DNA of 64,000 nt from Apostichopus japonicus (GCF_037975245.1 NC_092574.1:13568713-13632712); one strand, 5' to 3'. Shown: positions 12,898 to 31,570, counted from the stretch's first letter. Translations and numbers: made by a program. The notes: a model not told the origin generated them from the sequence alone.

Positions 12898-13520
12898 TAT
12901 ATTCCGATTTCCCAACGAATTCCAATAGTTATAGTATCGCCATATGTTTATCTTATACACTTATTGTGTCAGCATGAATTGGCATAGCATTTCAACCTTT
13001 TAATTAGTAATAATTAATGCAGATTTTATTTGTGCAGTGTTAGCTCAGTGGTTAACTTCGGTGCCTTTCAATCATTCAATTAAGGTCCCGAGTTCGAGTC
13101 ACTCCAAGGTTAATGTATGTCGTCCAGTAACAGAGTTGTTGAAAATTGACAACTCATAATCATGGACGTTAAATATGAATCTAAGAGACTGACTTCGGTC
13201 AGCTTGCGGCTTTGATAAGCCAATGATGGCTTCTTCGCGAGTTTCTGCTTGCAGGAGGATCTAAATACATACATACATACATTTAGTAATGATCAATCTG
13301 TTTTTAGTACCTTTGGTATTTGTTTTTGTGCACAAAAGTGTGTCTTAAGTCGACCTACAGCCAATGATTTAACTTACTCAATTTAACGGACATAAAAAGC
13401 ACAGACGTAAACGGGAAGTCAACACGATGGTGATCAATTTCGATCGATTTCCCAATGAATTCCAATAGTTCTATTATCGTCATATGCATATCTGATACAC
13501 TTAGAGTGTCAGTATTGTAA
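12898..13520. repeat. direct ~85-bp duplication flanking a SINE
   Basis: 12,898-12,980 and 13,439-13,520 are about 85% alike by eye and in the same orientation; both contain GAATTCCAATAGTT and a later ACACTTA..GTGTCAG. The interval between them carries the SINE at 13,031. Confidence 0.6.
13031..13281 (+). mobile_element. tRNA-derived SINE with short (ATAC)n tail
   Basis: The head has a pol III A box (TTAGCTCAGTGG, 13,040-13,051) and B box (GAGTTCGAGTC, 13,090-13,100). The body contains ATGGACGTTAAAT, CTTCGGTCAGCTTGC and GGCTTCTTCGCGAG, all shared with the copy at 62,748. It ends in about five ATAC units. Because the body continues well beyond the tRNA-like part with a conserved family sequence, this is a SINE and not a tRNA gene. 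I could not define a target duplication for this copy. Confidence 0.8.
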
Positions 13521-14456
13521 GTATCATTATAAGTATCAGTATCATTATCATTATCGTTGTTGTTATTATTATTATTATTATCATTATTATAATATATTGT
13601 AAGACAGGTGAGTTTTGCCAACTCTGATACGTATTACAATGTATAACATGACCCAACACTGGCTTTGGCTTCAGTCAGTGTCAACACTGATAACATTCAC
13701 CGTGACACCCAATGTGACATCAACAAACAAACAAATAAACAAAACGAAATAACAGCAACTGTAATGAATGTCAAAACCTAATTATCTCCCAAATGGAGCG
13801 AGATTTTTGTCTACTCGGAAAAGCTTTTCATAGAAGTTAAATATAATGGTCTGGTTTAATAAACCGATATATCAGTCGATTTCAGGTACTTCGATAAATA
13901 CAGTATATATAACGATTCATCCTAATTAATATGGCTATTAATATATCGGTTCCATACTGGTGCCCTACTGGTCAAGGCATTTATTGCATGTTAAGTACTA
14001 TAAGTGCTTGTATGGCGGCTAACCGCCTCGAATTTATATATGTAAAAACTCCACATTGTCTTGCAGAGCTAGGTTAGATAGACATATAAATCCTTCAAGG
14101 CTTGTTTAGACATCCGCGTTCAACATGTAGGCTATGCCTGCGATAACGGAATGGGAAAGAAGACCAAATATTTTCTTCAAAAATTGATGTGTTTATTTAT
14201 TCATAGATAGATGTGTTCAACAGTCCGGATTTTGAGACCTCGAGCATTGGATTAATGCATGTATTTATTTGGAATTCTAAACCGGAAAAACGGTTGGATT
14301 CTCTCTGTTATATTTTCTAATCGTCAGAAAAGCCAAGAACAATTCGATATTATATGGTCTGAGTTCACTGTGGTAAGAACTATACAATGAAAGAACAGTT
14401 TTTAAAATGGGAGGAGCGGGGTGGGGGTGGGAGGGGGTGGGAGGGTAATTGTAAAG
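13521..14456. other. no recognisable gene; short ATT/ATC simple repeat at 13,525-13,592
   Basis: Trinucleotide-rich AT repeat at the left, otherwise nothing supported. Confidence 0.4.
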
Positions 14457-14861
14457 GATAACAGGGGCGGATCCAGGATTTTGAGAAAGGGGGGGCCGAC
14501 ATCCCGATGGTAGCACTTTAGTAATCTGCGTCCTGGGGGAGGGGTCTAGGGGAGGGGCCCCCTCCCCCTTGGAAATTTTTGGTTAATTGTGAGTGCTTAG
14601 ATGCAAAATGGTGAAACATTTCGCCAAAAACTAGAAAAACCAGAAACGTTGCAGACACGCTTTTTTGTGCACATATTTTTTCTCGATAGACACATATTTA
14701 AGAACGCTCAACAGTGCATGTACAATGCATACACTATTATTGCGTCGATTCGTTTTTTCTTTTGCGCGAAAATTATGACGCCAGATTCACCCCAAGAAAA
14801 AACATAAAACAAGATATGTTCAATGAGATAATTATGATATAGTTATTAATGAAAGGGGGGT

Positions 14862-14934
14862 GTAGGCGGTTTTACACTATCTAACGCAACGTAGTCGCCA
14901 AGAACCTGAAGTATTTTTAAGGGAGGGCCCGATA
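14862..14934. repeat. left arm of a ~73-bp near-perfect internal inverted repeat
   Basis: Pairs with 16,351-16,425. Both contain CTTGGCGACTACGTTGCG in opposite orientation. Just outside, the word AGATAATTATGATATA occurs in the same orientation next to both arms (near 14,826 and 16,436). Confidence 0.85.
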
Positions 14935-14966
14935 ATAAGCGGAAACGGATCACCGACCGAGAGAAT

Positions 14967-15242
14967 TTGATTTGCCGACGGATCTGGAAGTGGTGACTGA
15001 AATGGGGGAGGGGTCTAAGGTGAGGGGGTGTCCCCCTCCCCTTTGGAAATTTTTTAGTTTTGAAACGTCCTTAGATGCAATCTGGTGCATATTTTAAGTC
15101 AAATTTGATTTGCCGACGGATCTGGAAGTGGTGACTGAAATGGGGGAGGGGTATAAGGGGAGGGGGTGTCCCCCTCCCACTTTGGAAAATTTTTAGTTTT
15201 GAAACGTCCTTAGATGCAATCTGGTGCATATTTTAAGTCAAA
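14967..15242. repeat. two-copy tandem duplication, 138-bp unit
   Basis: The word TTTGCCGACGGATCTGG starts at 14,971 and again at 15,109. Copies are nearly identical and carry the GGGGGTGTCCCCCTCC motif common to this element family. Confidence 0.9.
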
Positions 15243-16350
15243 TTTGGCACCGTAGAATTTCCATTTCGATATTATTTTTATGGCAGTCGGCAGAAGAAGA
15301 ATTAATTGGGACCAATTATCGAACTGTGTTTACTCTTTCACCGATCGTTGAAATAGTGAAACTCCGTGATGAAAATGTTCAGAAAACTTTCCGGTAATGA
15401 GAAATAACAACATTCATTGATATACAAGCGAGAAACGTTAAAAATTGTGTACAATTCGTGAGCCGTGCCCTTAAGTTTTCCACGGAGAACGAATGACATC
15501 TGTTATGACGTCATTCTGAACAGAGGATAATAACAACACGTTTCACACGATAGCACGACTCATGGGCTACGGCCTATACGGAAGCCTTTAATTCCATTTC
15601 TTTCACTGAGTTGCCGGCGATTCTGGCACTCGCTTAGCTGAGCCTGGCTACAGTAGCTATACTGACGGCCGTGACATTATCAGTTATTTGCCGAGAGGTT
15701 TTTAACTTGCAGGCGTCGGGTGATAGGATTGGTGAATGAGTTTATCAGATGAAGAACTGGAAAATCGAAATAACCGATAAAGAAGCTCCGTTCTCCTTTT
15801 CTCTATTCAGCTTTCCTTCTTTCTTCCCCTTCCGCTCTCTTCACCTTTTCTCCTTTTGCCGACAGACCCAAAATTTGCCGACAGCGACCAAATTATTATA
15901 TACACTACCCACCCCCCCCCCCCCGCTCGCTACGCCCCTGCACGCGGAATTATCCAAACTGTTTCCAAAAGAACCGATTCTAGCCTATACAAAAGGGCCC
16001 AAAATCTCAAAGGTTTACTTGTTAACTCAAGGTTTCATACTAACGAAAAATCAGCTGACTCTCAAGGTTCACACGAAGCTCTTTTAGATGCTCTTATAGC
16101 TGCACTGTGAGTCCATAAAAACTCGTGCACAGAAAATAGATGCATTTTGAGAACGAGACGCCCAGGCCGAATATAAAATATTCAAAGGCTACTACTGATG
16201 AAGCTCCTCCTATAAAGTTTGAGAGCAGAAACCGGTCTAGTTGGTCATAAGAACCTACACTAGTCTCTCCTACTATTAACAGTACACTGAATTCACCTAA
16301 TAGGTGCAATTATGTTTCACCACGAGGAGCATGCTATAAGTTCATGTTCC

Positions 16351-16425
16351 TTGGGCCCTCCCTTAAAAATACTTCAGGTTCTTGGCGACTACGTTGCGTT
16401 AGATAGTGTAAAACCGCCTACACCC
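16351..16425. repeat. right arm of the internal inverted repeat
   Basis: Reverse complement of 14,862-14,934. Confidence 0.85.
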
Positions 16426-16925
16426 CGTTTCATTCAGATAATTATGATATACTTGCTAACTGTGCATTGATTTTCCCTGACAGTAATAGTCAGCACTATA
16501 GTACTGAGCCGTATCTAATTAATACGTGATGTCGCGTAGGCCTGGTAATTGCCTTAGTTTCAAATTTGGAATAAAAACGATCGCGTTTCAGGGAAGAGCA
16601 GCTGGATATATATTAGGCTTTTCTTTCACCAAGTTATGCCTATTAGGAATTTGAAGTACTCCCACATAAAAAAACGCAACTGATTTCCAAAAAGGGGGGG
16701 CCGGGGCCGGGTCGGCCCCCCCCCTGGATCCGCCCCTGGATAAAATCGAATCAGTTCACCAACTATGGTTGTAAAATGTCTTATATTCTATTGTAATCTT
16801 GTCACTATAAGAAATCGAAAGTTATGTAAGTATGAAAGAAAGTACATACCGTATAGCAACCAAATTCGCCTTTACAGTATAATAATCAAAACAATTTTAA
16901 GTGTATCTGTTTCAAACTACTTATT

Positions 16926-18003
<1,078 letters not shown>

Positions 18004-18140
18004 TTAATTTCTGGCCAAAAATATCTGTAAAATTCAACTTGCATACCATCGCTGCCTGGTACCTTACCAGAAGTCATACTTTTAAGTGCATTCCAACATA
18101 CCTACTCAATCAAAACACCTTCACATTTATTTCTTGAATC
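18004..18140 (-). pseudogene. L1/Tx1-type LINE reverse transcriptase fragment
   Basis: Read on the minus strand from 18,140 the frame gives DSRNKCEGVLIE, a TAG stop, then VCWNALKSMTSGKVPGSDG and VEFYRYFWPEI before the ATC microsatellite takes over. The pattern EG.L...EC..ALKSM..GK.PGSDG...EFY..FW.EI is the start of the RT domain of L1-clade non-LTR retrotransposons (established family motif). One in-frame stop, and the catalytic YADD region is absent. The fragment is about 45 codons long. Confidence 0.8.
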
Positions 18141-18399
18141 GTCCGGAACATGATCGAAGCGGCACAGTAAAAGTATTATCAAAGCTAGCATTATTACAAG
18201 TTGCAAACAAATATTCGTAACAAGTCCGCTCAACGTTTATCTTTATTATTATGATTATAATGATTACTATGATTATTATGATTATTATCATAATAAATGT
18301 ATTATACAGACACATAAGTATTCACAGTATGAGTTCTCTATAAGACTACACTGTATGTTGCAGAGCGTCTTCAGATGCGTGGCAAGGTGAAGCTAAACC

Positions 18400-18475
18400 A
18401 ACAGGGTGTGTGGGTATTACTATATATGCTGCGGTACACATCATTACTTCAGTGTGGATGATTTGCATTCTAATG
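18400..18475. repeat. dispersed repeat, copy 1
   Basis: Similar to 20,970-21,046; both contain TTACTTCAGTGTGGATGATT preceded by a GCGGTA..ACAC segment. Confidence 0.6.
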
Positions 18476-18510
18476 TAGGGTCTTTGGCTCTTATACTCAA
18501 TATTTAATTT

Positions 18511-18705
18511 ACCCCATTGACTTACAAACTAAAATCGTCACAGTAATGTGGTCTCCAATCCCTTGAAGAAGTTTTCAATAGCTAAAACCGTATTCATCGC
18601 TGGATAACTGACACGTTGGCCATTCATGGCACCATCAATTATCCGTATCATGACCATGAAGATTTTTCGCTATGAGAACTAGACGTTTTCGTTACTTGTT
18701 AAATC
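18511..18705 (-). repeat. dispersed repeat (GGTCATGATACGG family), minus-strand copy
   Basis: The reverse complement aligns with 35,098-35,290 over about 195 bp; both have GGTCATGATACGG, ATTGATGGTGCCATGAA and GTAAGTCAATGGGG. No coding function recognised. Confidence 0.7.
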
Positions 18706-18829
18706 AACCTCTTTCCTCAGTAAATTATAGTAAAAAATTATCGACGGTACGCTGCTCTTCGGAGGCCTGAATGAATTGATCTTTATATTGTACTAGAAAT
18801 ATAAATGCATGGTTATCACATGGTTATAT

Positions 18830-18859
18830 CAGGGAGTTGTTATCCATAACAACTCCCTG
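18830..18859. repeat. perfect 14-bp palindrome with 2-nt centre
   Basis: CAGGGAGTTGTTAT, then CC, then its exact complement. The arms begin CAGGG like hAT-type TIRs, so it may be two TIRs joined with nothing between. Confidence 0.8.
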
Positions 18860-19478
18860 TTTATATTCAAAATATATAACGTATAGAGGAGTGTTGCAAA
18901 GGTTGCATTGTATACTTTGAACCCAATGTTTGTCTTCAGAGCCCATCTTTGGTAACTTTTCTGGAAGAAATTTGACTTTGTTTGACTTCAAAGGCGAATT
19001 CGTGACGTTACATTATTTACTCATGTTTTGTTATTTAATTAAGAGAAGCTAAACCAACCTCGTTAAAAAACGAAGTACGTGGAAGAGTTGTGTGTGTGTA
19101 ATACATATTATGTCATTGTGCGCACACGCTATTGAAATCGTAAGGATGCCAACAAATATTGGATAATGATGAATTTAAAGGCTTATTGCTGTAGATATTC
19201 TCTAGATGTGCAATATTTTCAAATGTGCCTCTCTAGCCGTTGGGATTTGTTTTTTGTTCTTAATTGTTATTCGTAATAAAACAGAAAAGAGAAAAAGAGG
19301 TGAGGAAGTCACTTCTGATTAAATTCTTTTCAAACTCACATATTTCTTCGCAATCAAAGACCTTGGAATTTTTAAACTGCTAAACCTAACAGTCTTGGTA
19401 TTATTTCATCTTTGTTCTTCGCCCTTCTATGTCTTCCCTTTCACTGTCAGTTTATTTGGCCGAAATAATTAACAACAC

Positions 19479-19479
<1 letters not shown>
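18860..19479. other. no recognisable gene
   Basis: AT-rich; nothing supported. Confidence 0.4.

Positions 19480-19523
<44 letters not shown>
19480..19523. repeat. (TA)n microsatellite, tail of the SINE copy that follows
   Basis: Pure TA; directly abuts the 3' end of the minus-strand SINE at 19,524. Confidence 0.95.
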
Positions 19524-19820
<297 letters not shown>

Positions 19821-20766
19821 AATATTGATATACCGTGTGATTGTAAGAGGATTTTCTAGATTTCTACAGTTTTCAGCATCCCTTGCGTGTGTTAACATAC
19901 TTAGTTTCAATCGGTGAAGAAGAATAGATCTCTCACCACGACTGGAACATGAACATGAAGTAACTCTAAAGTATACTTTCTCAGGTGCTATTTTTGGAGA
20001 GAGTGTTTCTCCCTCTGTATCAAAACACCTCCCTGAAGAGAATATTGAAGTAAGGTGAACAACTCTCCCTCCTCGACCATTTGTAGACAAGGAGGGGAGG
20101 AGGATGGTAGGAAGGGGAATCGAGGATTTTGAAGAGAGGGTTGTGACCCTGAGGTCGTTGAAGCCAACTCCAGTGTTAAGTGTGTTGTGTCCTTCATCAG
20201 AAAAAAAGAAATAGACATGAATTTATTTCTAAAGGACACTCTAAATTAAAATTTCGCTACTTTTTACCAATTATATATTTGCAATAAAAGAGCACGTTTT
20301 ATTTCACACAAGGGCACTTTGCTAATTACAAAAAAAAAAAAGATGAAAAGGATGACGCATTTCACCAACAATATGTTTCACAAAAGTGTGAATGTGTAAA
20401 CATCCCTTCCCTAGGCTCTGTCGCCTCCGCATATATCTGTATTTTTTTATTTTTTTTTATGTAAGCATTAGCAGTCATGTAAGAATCCACATGTGTTTTG
20501 AGTTATCTTTTTCTTTGGTTACCACCTGATAACTGTATTTATCAGTTGTCACGCTATTTCTTTGTTCAATATCTTAATAAAATAACAGATGGACCAGTCT
20601 CACCCGACCTTTCTATGTAGAGTATGACCGGGTCGTTTGATTCTGACTGTATTAGCAGAAATGAATATGCATGCAAACATAATGGCGTGTAAAGTCTAAT
20701 TTAGTCAAAAGAAAGGTGATTGGGTCTTCATTTAATCCCGTCGAAAAAATAGAATCAATAAATGCA
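19821..20766. other. no supported gene
   Basis: A minus-strand frame (20,090 towards 19,830) is open for about 85 codons before the TA repeat, but I recognise no domain. A-rich run near 20,329, T-rich run near 20,442. Confidence 0.4.
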
Positions 20767-20801
<35 letters not shown>

Positions 20802-20808
20802 TATATAC

Positions 20809-20839
<31 letters not shown>

Positions 20840-20858
20840 AAAATATATATATATATAT
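20767..20858. repeat. (TA)n microsatellite
   Basis: TA repeat with a few ACAC interruptions. Confidence 0.9.
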
Positions 20859-20969
20859 CATACTCCGCGATATAAAATCTTCAGGATTATGCTATTCGAT
20901 GGAGTTCATATAGAAACGCGAAAATAAATAAACAATATGTCCTGGGATTATAAGTAACAAGCTGTTCAA

Positions 20970-21046
20970 AATTGATGTGGGTAGTATATGACTATATTGC
21001 GGTATACACAACTTTACTTCAGTGTGGATGATTTTTCATTCTCATG
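20970..21046. repeat. dispersed repeat, copy 2
   Basis: Pairs with 18,400-18,475 in the same orientation. Confidence 0.6.
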
Positions 21047-21771
<725 letters not shown>

Positions 21772-22059
21772 TGGCATCCTGTGGTGACATCGTAATATAA
21801 TTGATGAAATACATATTTATTATTTTTTAAATTTGAATTATTTAATGATATTCCACAGACGTGGAAGTATACCGTATATTACATCATTTACTGCAGTATG
21901 CTCGTAATGTATATTTTCTTCCACTGGTGTTTTCAAAATGATTGTTGGAGAGTTTTGACAGCGGGAGATCAGTTCGAAACTATAATTTACGTAGATAAAT
22001 GATGATAGCGTGGGCGGTGGTAACCTTTAGTAAATAAGTTTAAGTTCCACGCCGTACGT

Positions 22060-22155
22060 GCTTATCATCAGGTCAAGTCATTGCAACTTATCGCAAAAAC
22101 ATCAAGTTTACCATAAAGGTTTGCACCTGATGACAGTAACAACGTTAAACTTTAG
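22060..22155. other. two facing, degenerate hammerhead-like motifs
   Basis: On the minus strand CTGATGA (22,070-22,076 region) is followed by a CACG/CGTG stem-loop and GGAAC. On the plus strand near 22,127 CTGATGA is followed by a TAAC/GTTA stem-loop and AAAC. Both lack an intact GAAA or a complementary stem I, so they look like decayed members of the family at 37,258. Confidence 0.35.
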
Positions 22156-22183
22156 AATGAAAGGAATAAATATTGTAGCCTTA

Positions 22184-22214
<31 letters not shown>

Positions 22215-23780
22215 CTTTATACGCCCATATACACACTGGATAGTTCTTCGACTTATTGAACAAAGTCATGCATAGATCTTTATGTACAGACTGTTATGAC
22301 AATTGACCATGGGGACAATCCCCGTGTATGGTCAAACGCGGATCCCGTGTGTGTGCTCATACGGATGGGTCAGGGTGGGTAGGGGGTCGGGATGAAATCC
22401 ACATTCGATCTCACGCACAAAACAGTTGTTGGCACAACACTGCGTTAAGTTAGACCTTTTGGGAGATGCTCCCAGACTACTCGTGGCATTTTGGGATAGG
22501 CCTATGTACGGAAACGTTAAGGTACCACCCATAATGCTAAAACCAGTAAATATATTACCAAAATTACAAAATGATAAATTGTTCAATTAATACGAATTAG
22601 CAGTTTCCGATTTTCGTGCATTAATTAACTGATCAACTTGTTCTTTAGTCTGATACCAAATGACAGAATAATTACTTATTAAATTTTAAAAACGATTAAA
22701 AATGTTTACAGCAAAAAGATATTTTTTTGAAGTTAACCTAATAGTAAGTATTTTACTAATTTTCTAAGTAATAATGAAATAATTTATTTTATTTAAACAT
22801 TTCACAATTTGTAACAAAATTGTTTAAAAAAGATCTCTCATGATATGTGTTATTTCACTAGGCCTATTTGTCAAGAAAATGTGAAATTGAAATTACAAGT
22901 CATTAGCTGAGAGAGTAAAAGTTTCATTTTGTTCGGAAAGTTGTTTTAAGTGTGTAATTCCTCATTTTATTGCAACGTGTTTAATTGTTTAAAGTCATAA
23001 ACTACAAAATTCGACAATTTTCTGCATTTTAAGCAATTTAACCCATTGCCAATAGTTACCGAGTGACATAAAAAATATTGTGTGAACACTTCAACATATA
23101 TATGGCACCTTAAAGTTTCCATATCTTCCGTACATCATCCGACATCATTTTATCAGTTTGTTCCATATAGTTGCTCACAGTGTAAATACCATGTGGACAT
23201 GTTCACACGTACTTTATTTGAGATACGCAGAGTTCAATTACTTTTCATGATGAAATAAAAAAGTCAAACAGGTGTTTTATAATTAACCCAGCACAAGATG
23301 GTAATAGAGGGTAGGGGAAGGGGAATGTTTAGATAAAGGAGCAATGATCCCTGCCCCACCCCTTCCCCCGTTAAATCAGTGGCGGGAGTAGGATTTCGGA
23401 GGTGGGAGGCAGACTTGTGATTCACCGACTGATATTGGGGAAGGAGTCTAAGGGGGTGCCCCCTCCCCCATCCCTTTAGACCTTTTTGTCACAGGGAAAA
23501 CTATGTAGATCCAAAATCGTGACATCAATTACTAGTTTTAAGCAGGTGCAATTGTTAAGAAATAATTCATGTTTTTGCCGGGCCACAGCAAAAGTGGGCC
23601 ACATAAAAGTTGCCCGCATTAGCCCACATGTGCTTACACCCCACGCGAATGATGGGACTCAGTTATAATCTCCGCATGTCAGTTGCAATGTCGCAATGTT
23701 ACTGTTGCATATAGTCACATTTACATCAACTTTATTCTCTTACTTCCAGTTAATCCTCTTTTCTCATGACTTATACATAC

Positions 23781-24477
23781 CAGTGGCGTAGCCAGAGGGG
23801 GCAAGGGGGGGGGGGTAATGCCCCACCAAATTTGCTTTGTGCTACAGTTTTGCCCCCCCCCCCCCCCTCCCCAAATGAAATCCAGTGATGTATTCAAAAT
23901 ACTTCTTTTTTACATTTTTTCGAGTTCTAATCACAAACCTTCATACCTCAGGGCTCATGTTCATACTTCATATAAGGTCAGAACTTGGTAATCAGACATT
24001 TTGGGCCTCCATCATACCCACATACGGAGACCGTTGATCAATATCGTCCTACAGAATAAGCGCCAATTATTTGGCCGGTTGTATAACCATTACAAACTAG
24101 CGCTACAAACCCATGTACATTTTCAGCGACCAATGATGCCACTCGTGGAGAATTTCCACTGCACGTATAGGCCCTATAGGCCTATATAGTGAAACTTGTT
24201 TGTGTGGAAATCTGGGCATGTAGTGAAATAGAGTAGCTTATTTATTCATTGTATCCTTTTCATAACTTGCGGAAGAAATTATTCCTTTACACACAATGCA
24301 GTGCTGTTATTTGTTAGATCATAGGCCCCTATAGCGTATTTCGAAACGATGGAATTGAAAGATCATTATTATTTAATTTCATATATTACTTGATAATTCC
24401 TACCATCAACCATCACGGGGTTTGCCCCCTTAAGAAAAATCTTGCCCCCTAACAATAGAATGCTGGCTACGCAACTG
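23781..24477. mobile_element. TIR element (CAGTGGCGTAGCCAG ends), arm A copy
   Basis: Left end CAGTGGCGTAGCCAG, right end CTGGCTACGCAACTG. 697 bp, non-coding, with G- and C-runs near 23,808 and 23,855. A clear target duplication was not found. It is upstream of the protease promoter and present in both arms, so it predates the duplication. Confidence 0.7.
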
Positions 24478-24703
24478 ATTATTACATACGACTCTTGATA
24501 TTTTCCCCAAATTTTCACAGCGAAACAAATGGTAAGTATTAATTGATTAATTATGTAATAAAATCAACGAAGAATCTGCTAAACGGTGGATTTAAAAATA
24601 GAAATTAATTAGGCATGAGAACGAACGAAAAATGCTCTATTCTGCAGCAAACAAAGAAATCCGGTCAAGTGACTGCCAATGACGAAACTCTTCCTATAGG
24701 ACG

Positions 24704-24734
<31 letters not shown>

Positions 24735-24938
24735 TTATTTGCTTGACATATGTCAAGTTCGCATACAACACCGCGCCAGACAATCGATTTGAATAGTAAG
24801 ATAACGAAGTAAACAATAGCACCGCCCTAAAATTGCTTTATGTTTTATTATATTTTACGTTGCTGAAAGAAGATAATAGTATTTGTCAGACATAAGCCAG
24901 ATGCATCCTCACCCACATTTCTCATCTGCCAAAAATGG

Positions 24939-24945
24939 ATAAAAA
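24939..24945 (+). promoter_or_regulatory. candidate TATA-like box of protease gene A
   Basis: ATAAAAA lies about 70 bp upstream of the spliced leader-exon donor and is conserved at 46,162-46,168 in arm B. A start near 24,970 would follow from the usual 25-30 bp spacing; this is inference. Confidence 0.35.
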
Positions 24946-24969
24946 TGCCGGTATTGTCACCTACAATTC

Positions 24970-25012
24970 ATAGCATTCCTGACTACAGCTCAAGAAACAT
25001 CAAGACAATTTG
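24970..25012 (+). other. inferred 5' UTR exon of protease gene A
   Basis: The end is set by a strong donor (TTTG then GTAAGTAT at 25,013). It pairs with the acceptor TTATCTTGGCAG ending at 26,017, six bases before the ATG. The start of the exon is estimated from the TATA-like box only. Confidence 0.5.
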
Positions 25013-25419
25013 GTAAGTATTTTATTTTATCAATTTCAATATTTCTCTTTCAATTCGTTAATAATGTATAGGATAAGTTCAGGTAAATTACACTATTATA
25101 ATTATTTCATACATACTAATGTTGCCTTCTCAGGCAACATTTAGACAATAAATTAGATCCATAATTATATTAAGCTTTGACCGACAGTGTGCGCTTGTAC
25201 ATACCGTACTTGTGTGTGGTTGTAAAGGGGTTCATCCATTGAACCGTAAAGCTGTGGTCTAATATTCCCTGATTGCTGATACGGTAGTAAAAATCCCCGC
25301 CTGAACAACTTCCTCTCGATTCACTGACGTCATAGGGCTCCGTGCTATGATTGGTTGATAAATATGGTTCAGCCGTTCAGTTTAGTTGAATGATTGACAA
25401 GTTGACTACCTCCATTGAG

Positions 25420-25840
25420 AATAATTATATTTCTAATTATTATAATAGAACAATAGGTTATTATAATATATTATTATATAAACGAATAGGGCATATATTA
25501 AATCGAGAATTATTATAATAGAATTATAGATTATTATGATATTACATCATTATATATATATATATACGAATAGGGCATATATTATAGATAAGTATTATTA
25601 TAGAACAATAGATTATCATTGTTATTATATGATATTATTACATATATACGAATAGGGCATTTATTATAGATAATTATTATAATAGAACAATTGATTATTG
25701 TTACATTATATAAGTATACATACGAATACGACATACATTAATCGATATTTATTATAATAGAACAATAGAATAATATATTAAATTATATTATTATGTATAC
25801 GGATAAGCCATATATTATTGATAATTATTATATTAGACTA
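25420..25840. repeat. AT-rich ~80-bp tandem array in the 5' UTR intron, five units
   Basis: A boundary word resembling ACGAATAGGGCAT recurs near 25,482, 25,566, 25,648, 25,732 and 25,800, each followed by ATTATAATAGAACAAT. Arm B has only four such boundaries (45,391-45,625). Confidence 0.7.
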
Positions 25841-26023
25841 ATAGATGAAGAATATGGCATGAGTGAAGTGCAAAAGTATTTTTTATGTACTCAGTGATGA
25901 AATGGGCTTCCCAATTTATACCCCTTCCCAGTCCTTTTTTCTTCATTTTACGCAGAATCGATAAATTCTTACCAAGGTTCATATTATCGATTGTTCTTAT
26001 TAATTTTATCTTGGCAGTCAAAA

Positions 26024-30966
<4,943 letters not shown>

Positions 30967-31394
30967 GAAGGTATGAAACACAAATCAAGAAAATCAATTG
31001 ATATTTAATTGATATCAAGGAGTGTATTATATTAACTACCCATGTAATCTCTAAATTGAAAGTATTGGTTAGATATAACTTTCTGGTTCACTGGCTATAT
31101 CAAGACAACTCCCTTACGTTCGACGAAGTAAAACAGTAACGCAACGGGCAAACAAGTGATGATAAAATGTGCCTATGCCAAAAGTACTCTTAGAGCCTTA
31201 AACCAGATCATTTGTAGAATGTTACAATACGACTCACAGTAGCCCAGATCTTCACCCGCTGCATATTTTCCTTTATTTTTACTTTGACATTAATACATTT
31301 TTAAAATAATGTTGTAACCGTCGATAGCTGCACAGCACATAGCATCATTATTTGATAATAGTTTATGCATACTATGCAACAACAGCTTCTCAGA

Positions 31395-31570
31395 AGCAAC
31401 GTAGTAGTCGATAGAAATGCATAAAATCTCTTTATTGACTGAAATCGACTTTTTTTTTAAGCTGACAGTTACAACTCTTGAAGCAACATAATAGTCGATA
31501 GAAAAGCATAAATGCTCTCTATTGACTGATATGATTTTTTTTTTGGAAGCTGAAAGTTACAAATCTCTGT
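31395..31570. repeat. two-copy ~90-bp tandem duplication in the 3' UTR intron
   Basis: GTAGTCGATAGAAA and TAGTCGATAGAAAAGC units, each followed by CTATTGACTG and a T-run. Present in both arms (B: about 39,590-39,760). Confidence 0.65.

Larger units (their letters stand above)
14462..16738. mobile_element. 2.28-kb TIR element (CAGGGGCGGATCCAGG ends), non-coding
   Basis: The left end reads CAGGGGCGGATCCAGG and the right end is its complement, followed and preceded by GATAA (14,457-14,461 and 16,739-16,743), a 5-bp target duplication. No transposase was recognised inside, so it looks non-autonomous. Internally it contains a 138-bp tandem duplication, a ~75-bp internal inverted repeat, a C run near 15,908 and another CTACGCCCCTG-type end near 15,940, suggesting nested insertions. 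Superfamily not assigned. Confidence 0.75.

Noticed and set aside
13031-13110. A tRNA gene
   Set aside because: Only the A and B boxes are tRNA-like; the family-specific body and ATAC tail make it a SINE head.
18365-18395. CTGAAGACGC on the minus strand as a hammerhead
   Set aside because: No GAAA box and no stem I complement nearby.
20165-20205. CTGATGAAGGACAC on the minus strand as a hammerhead
   Set aside because: Stem II and GAAA cannot be formed.
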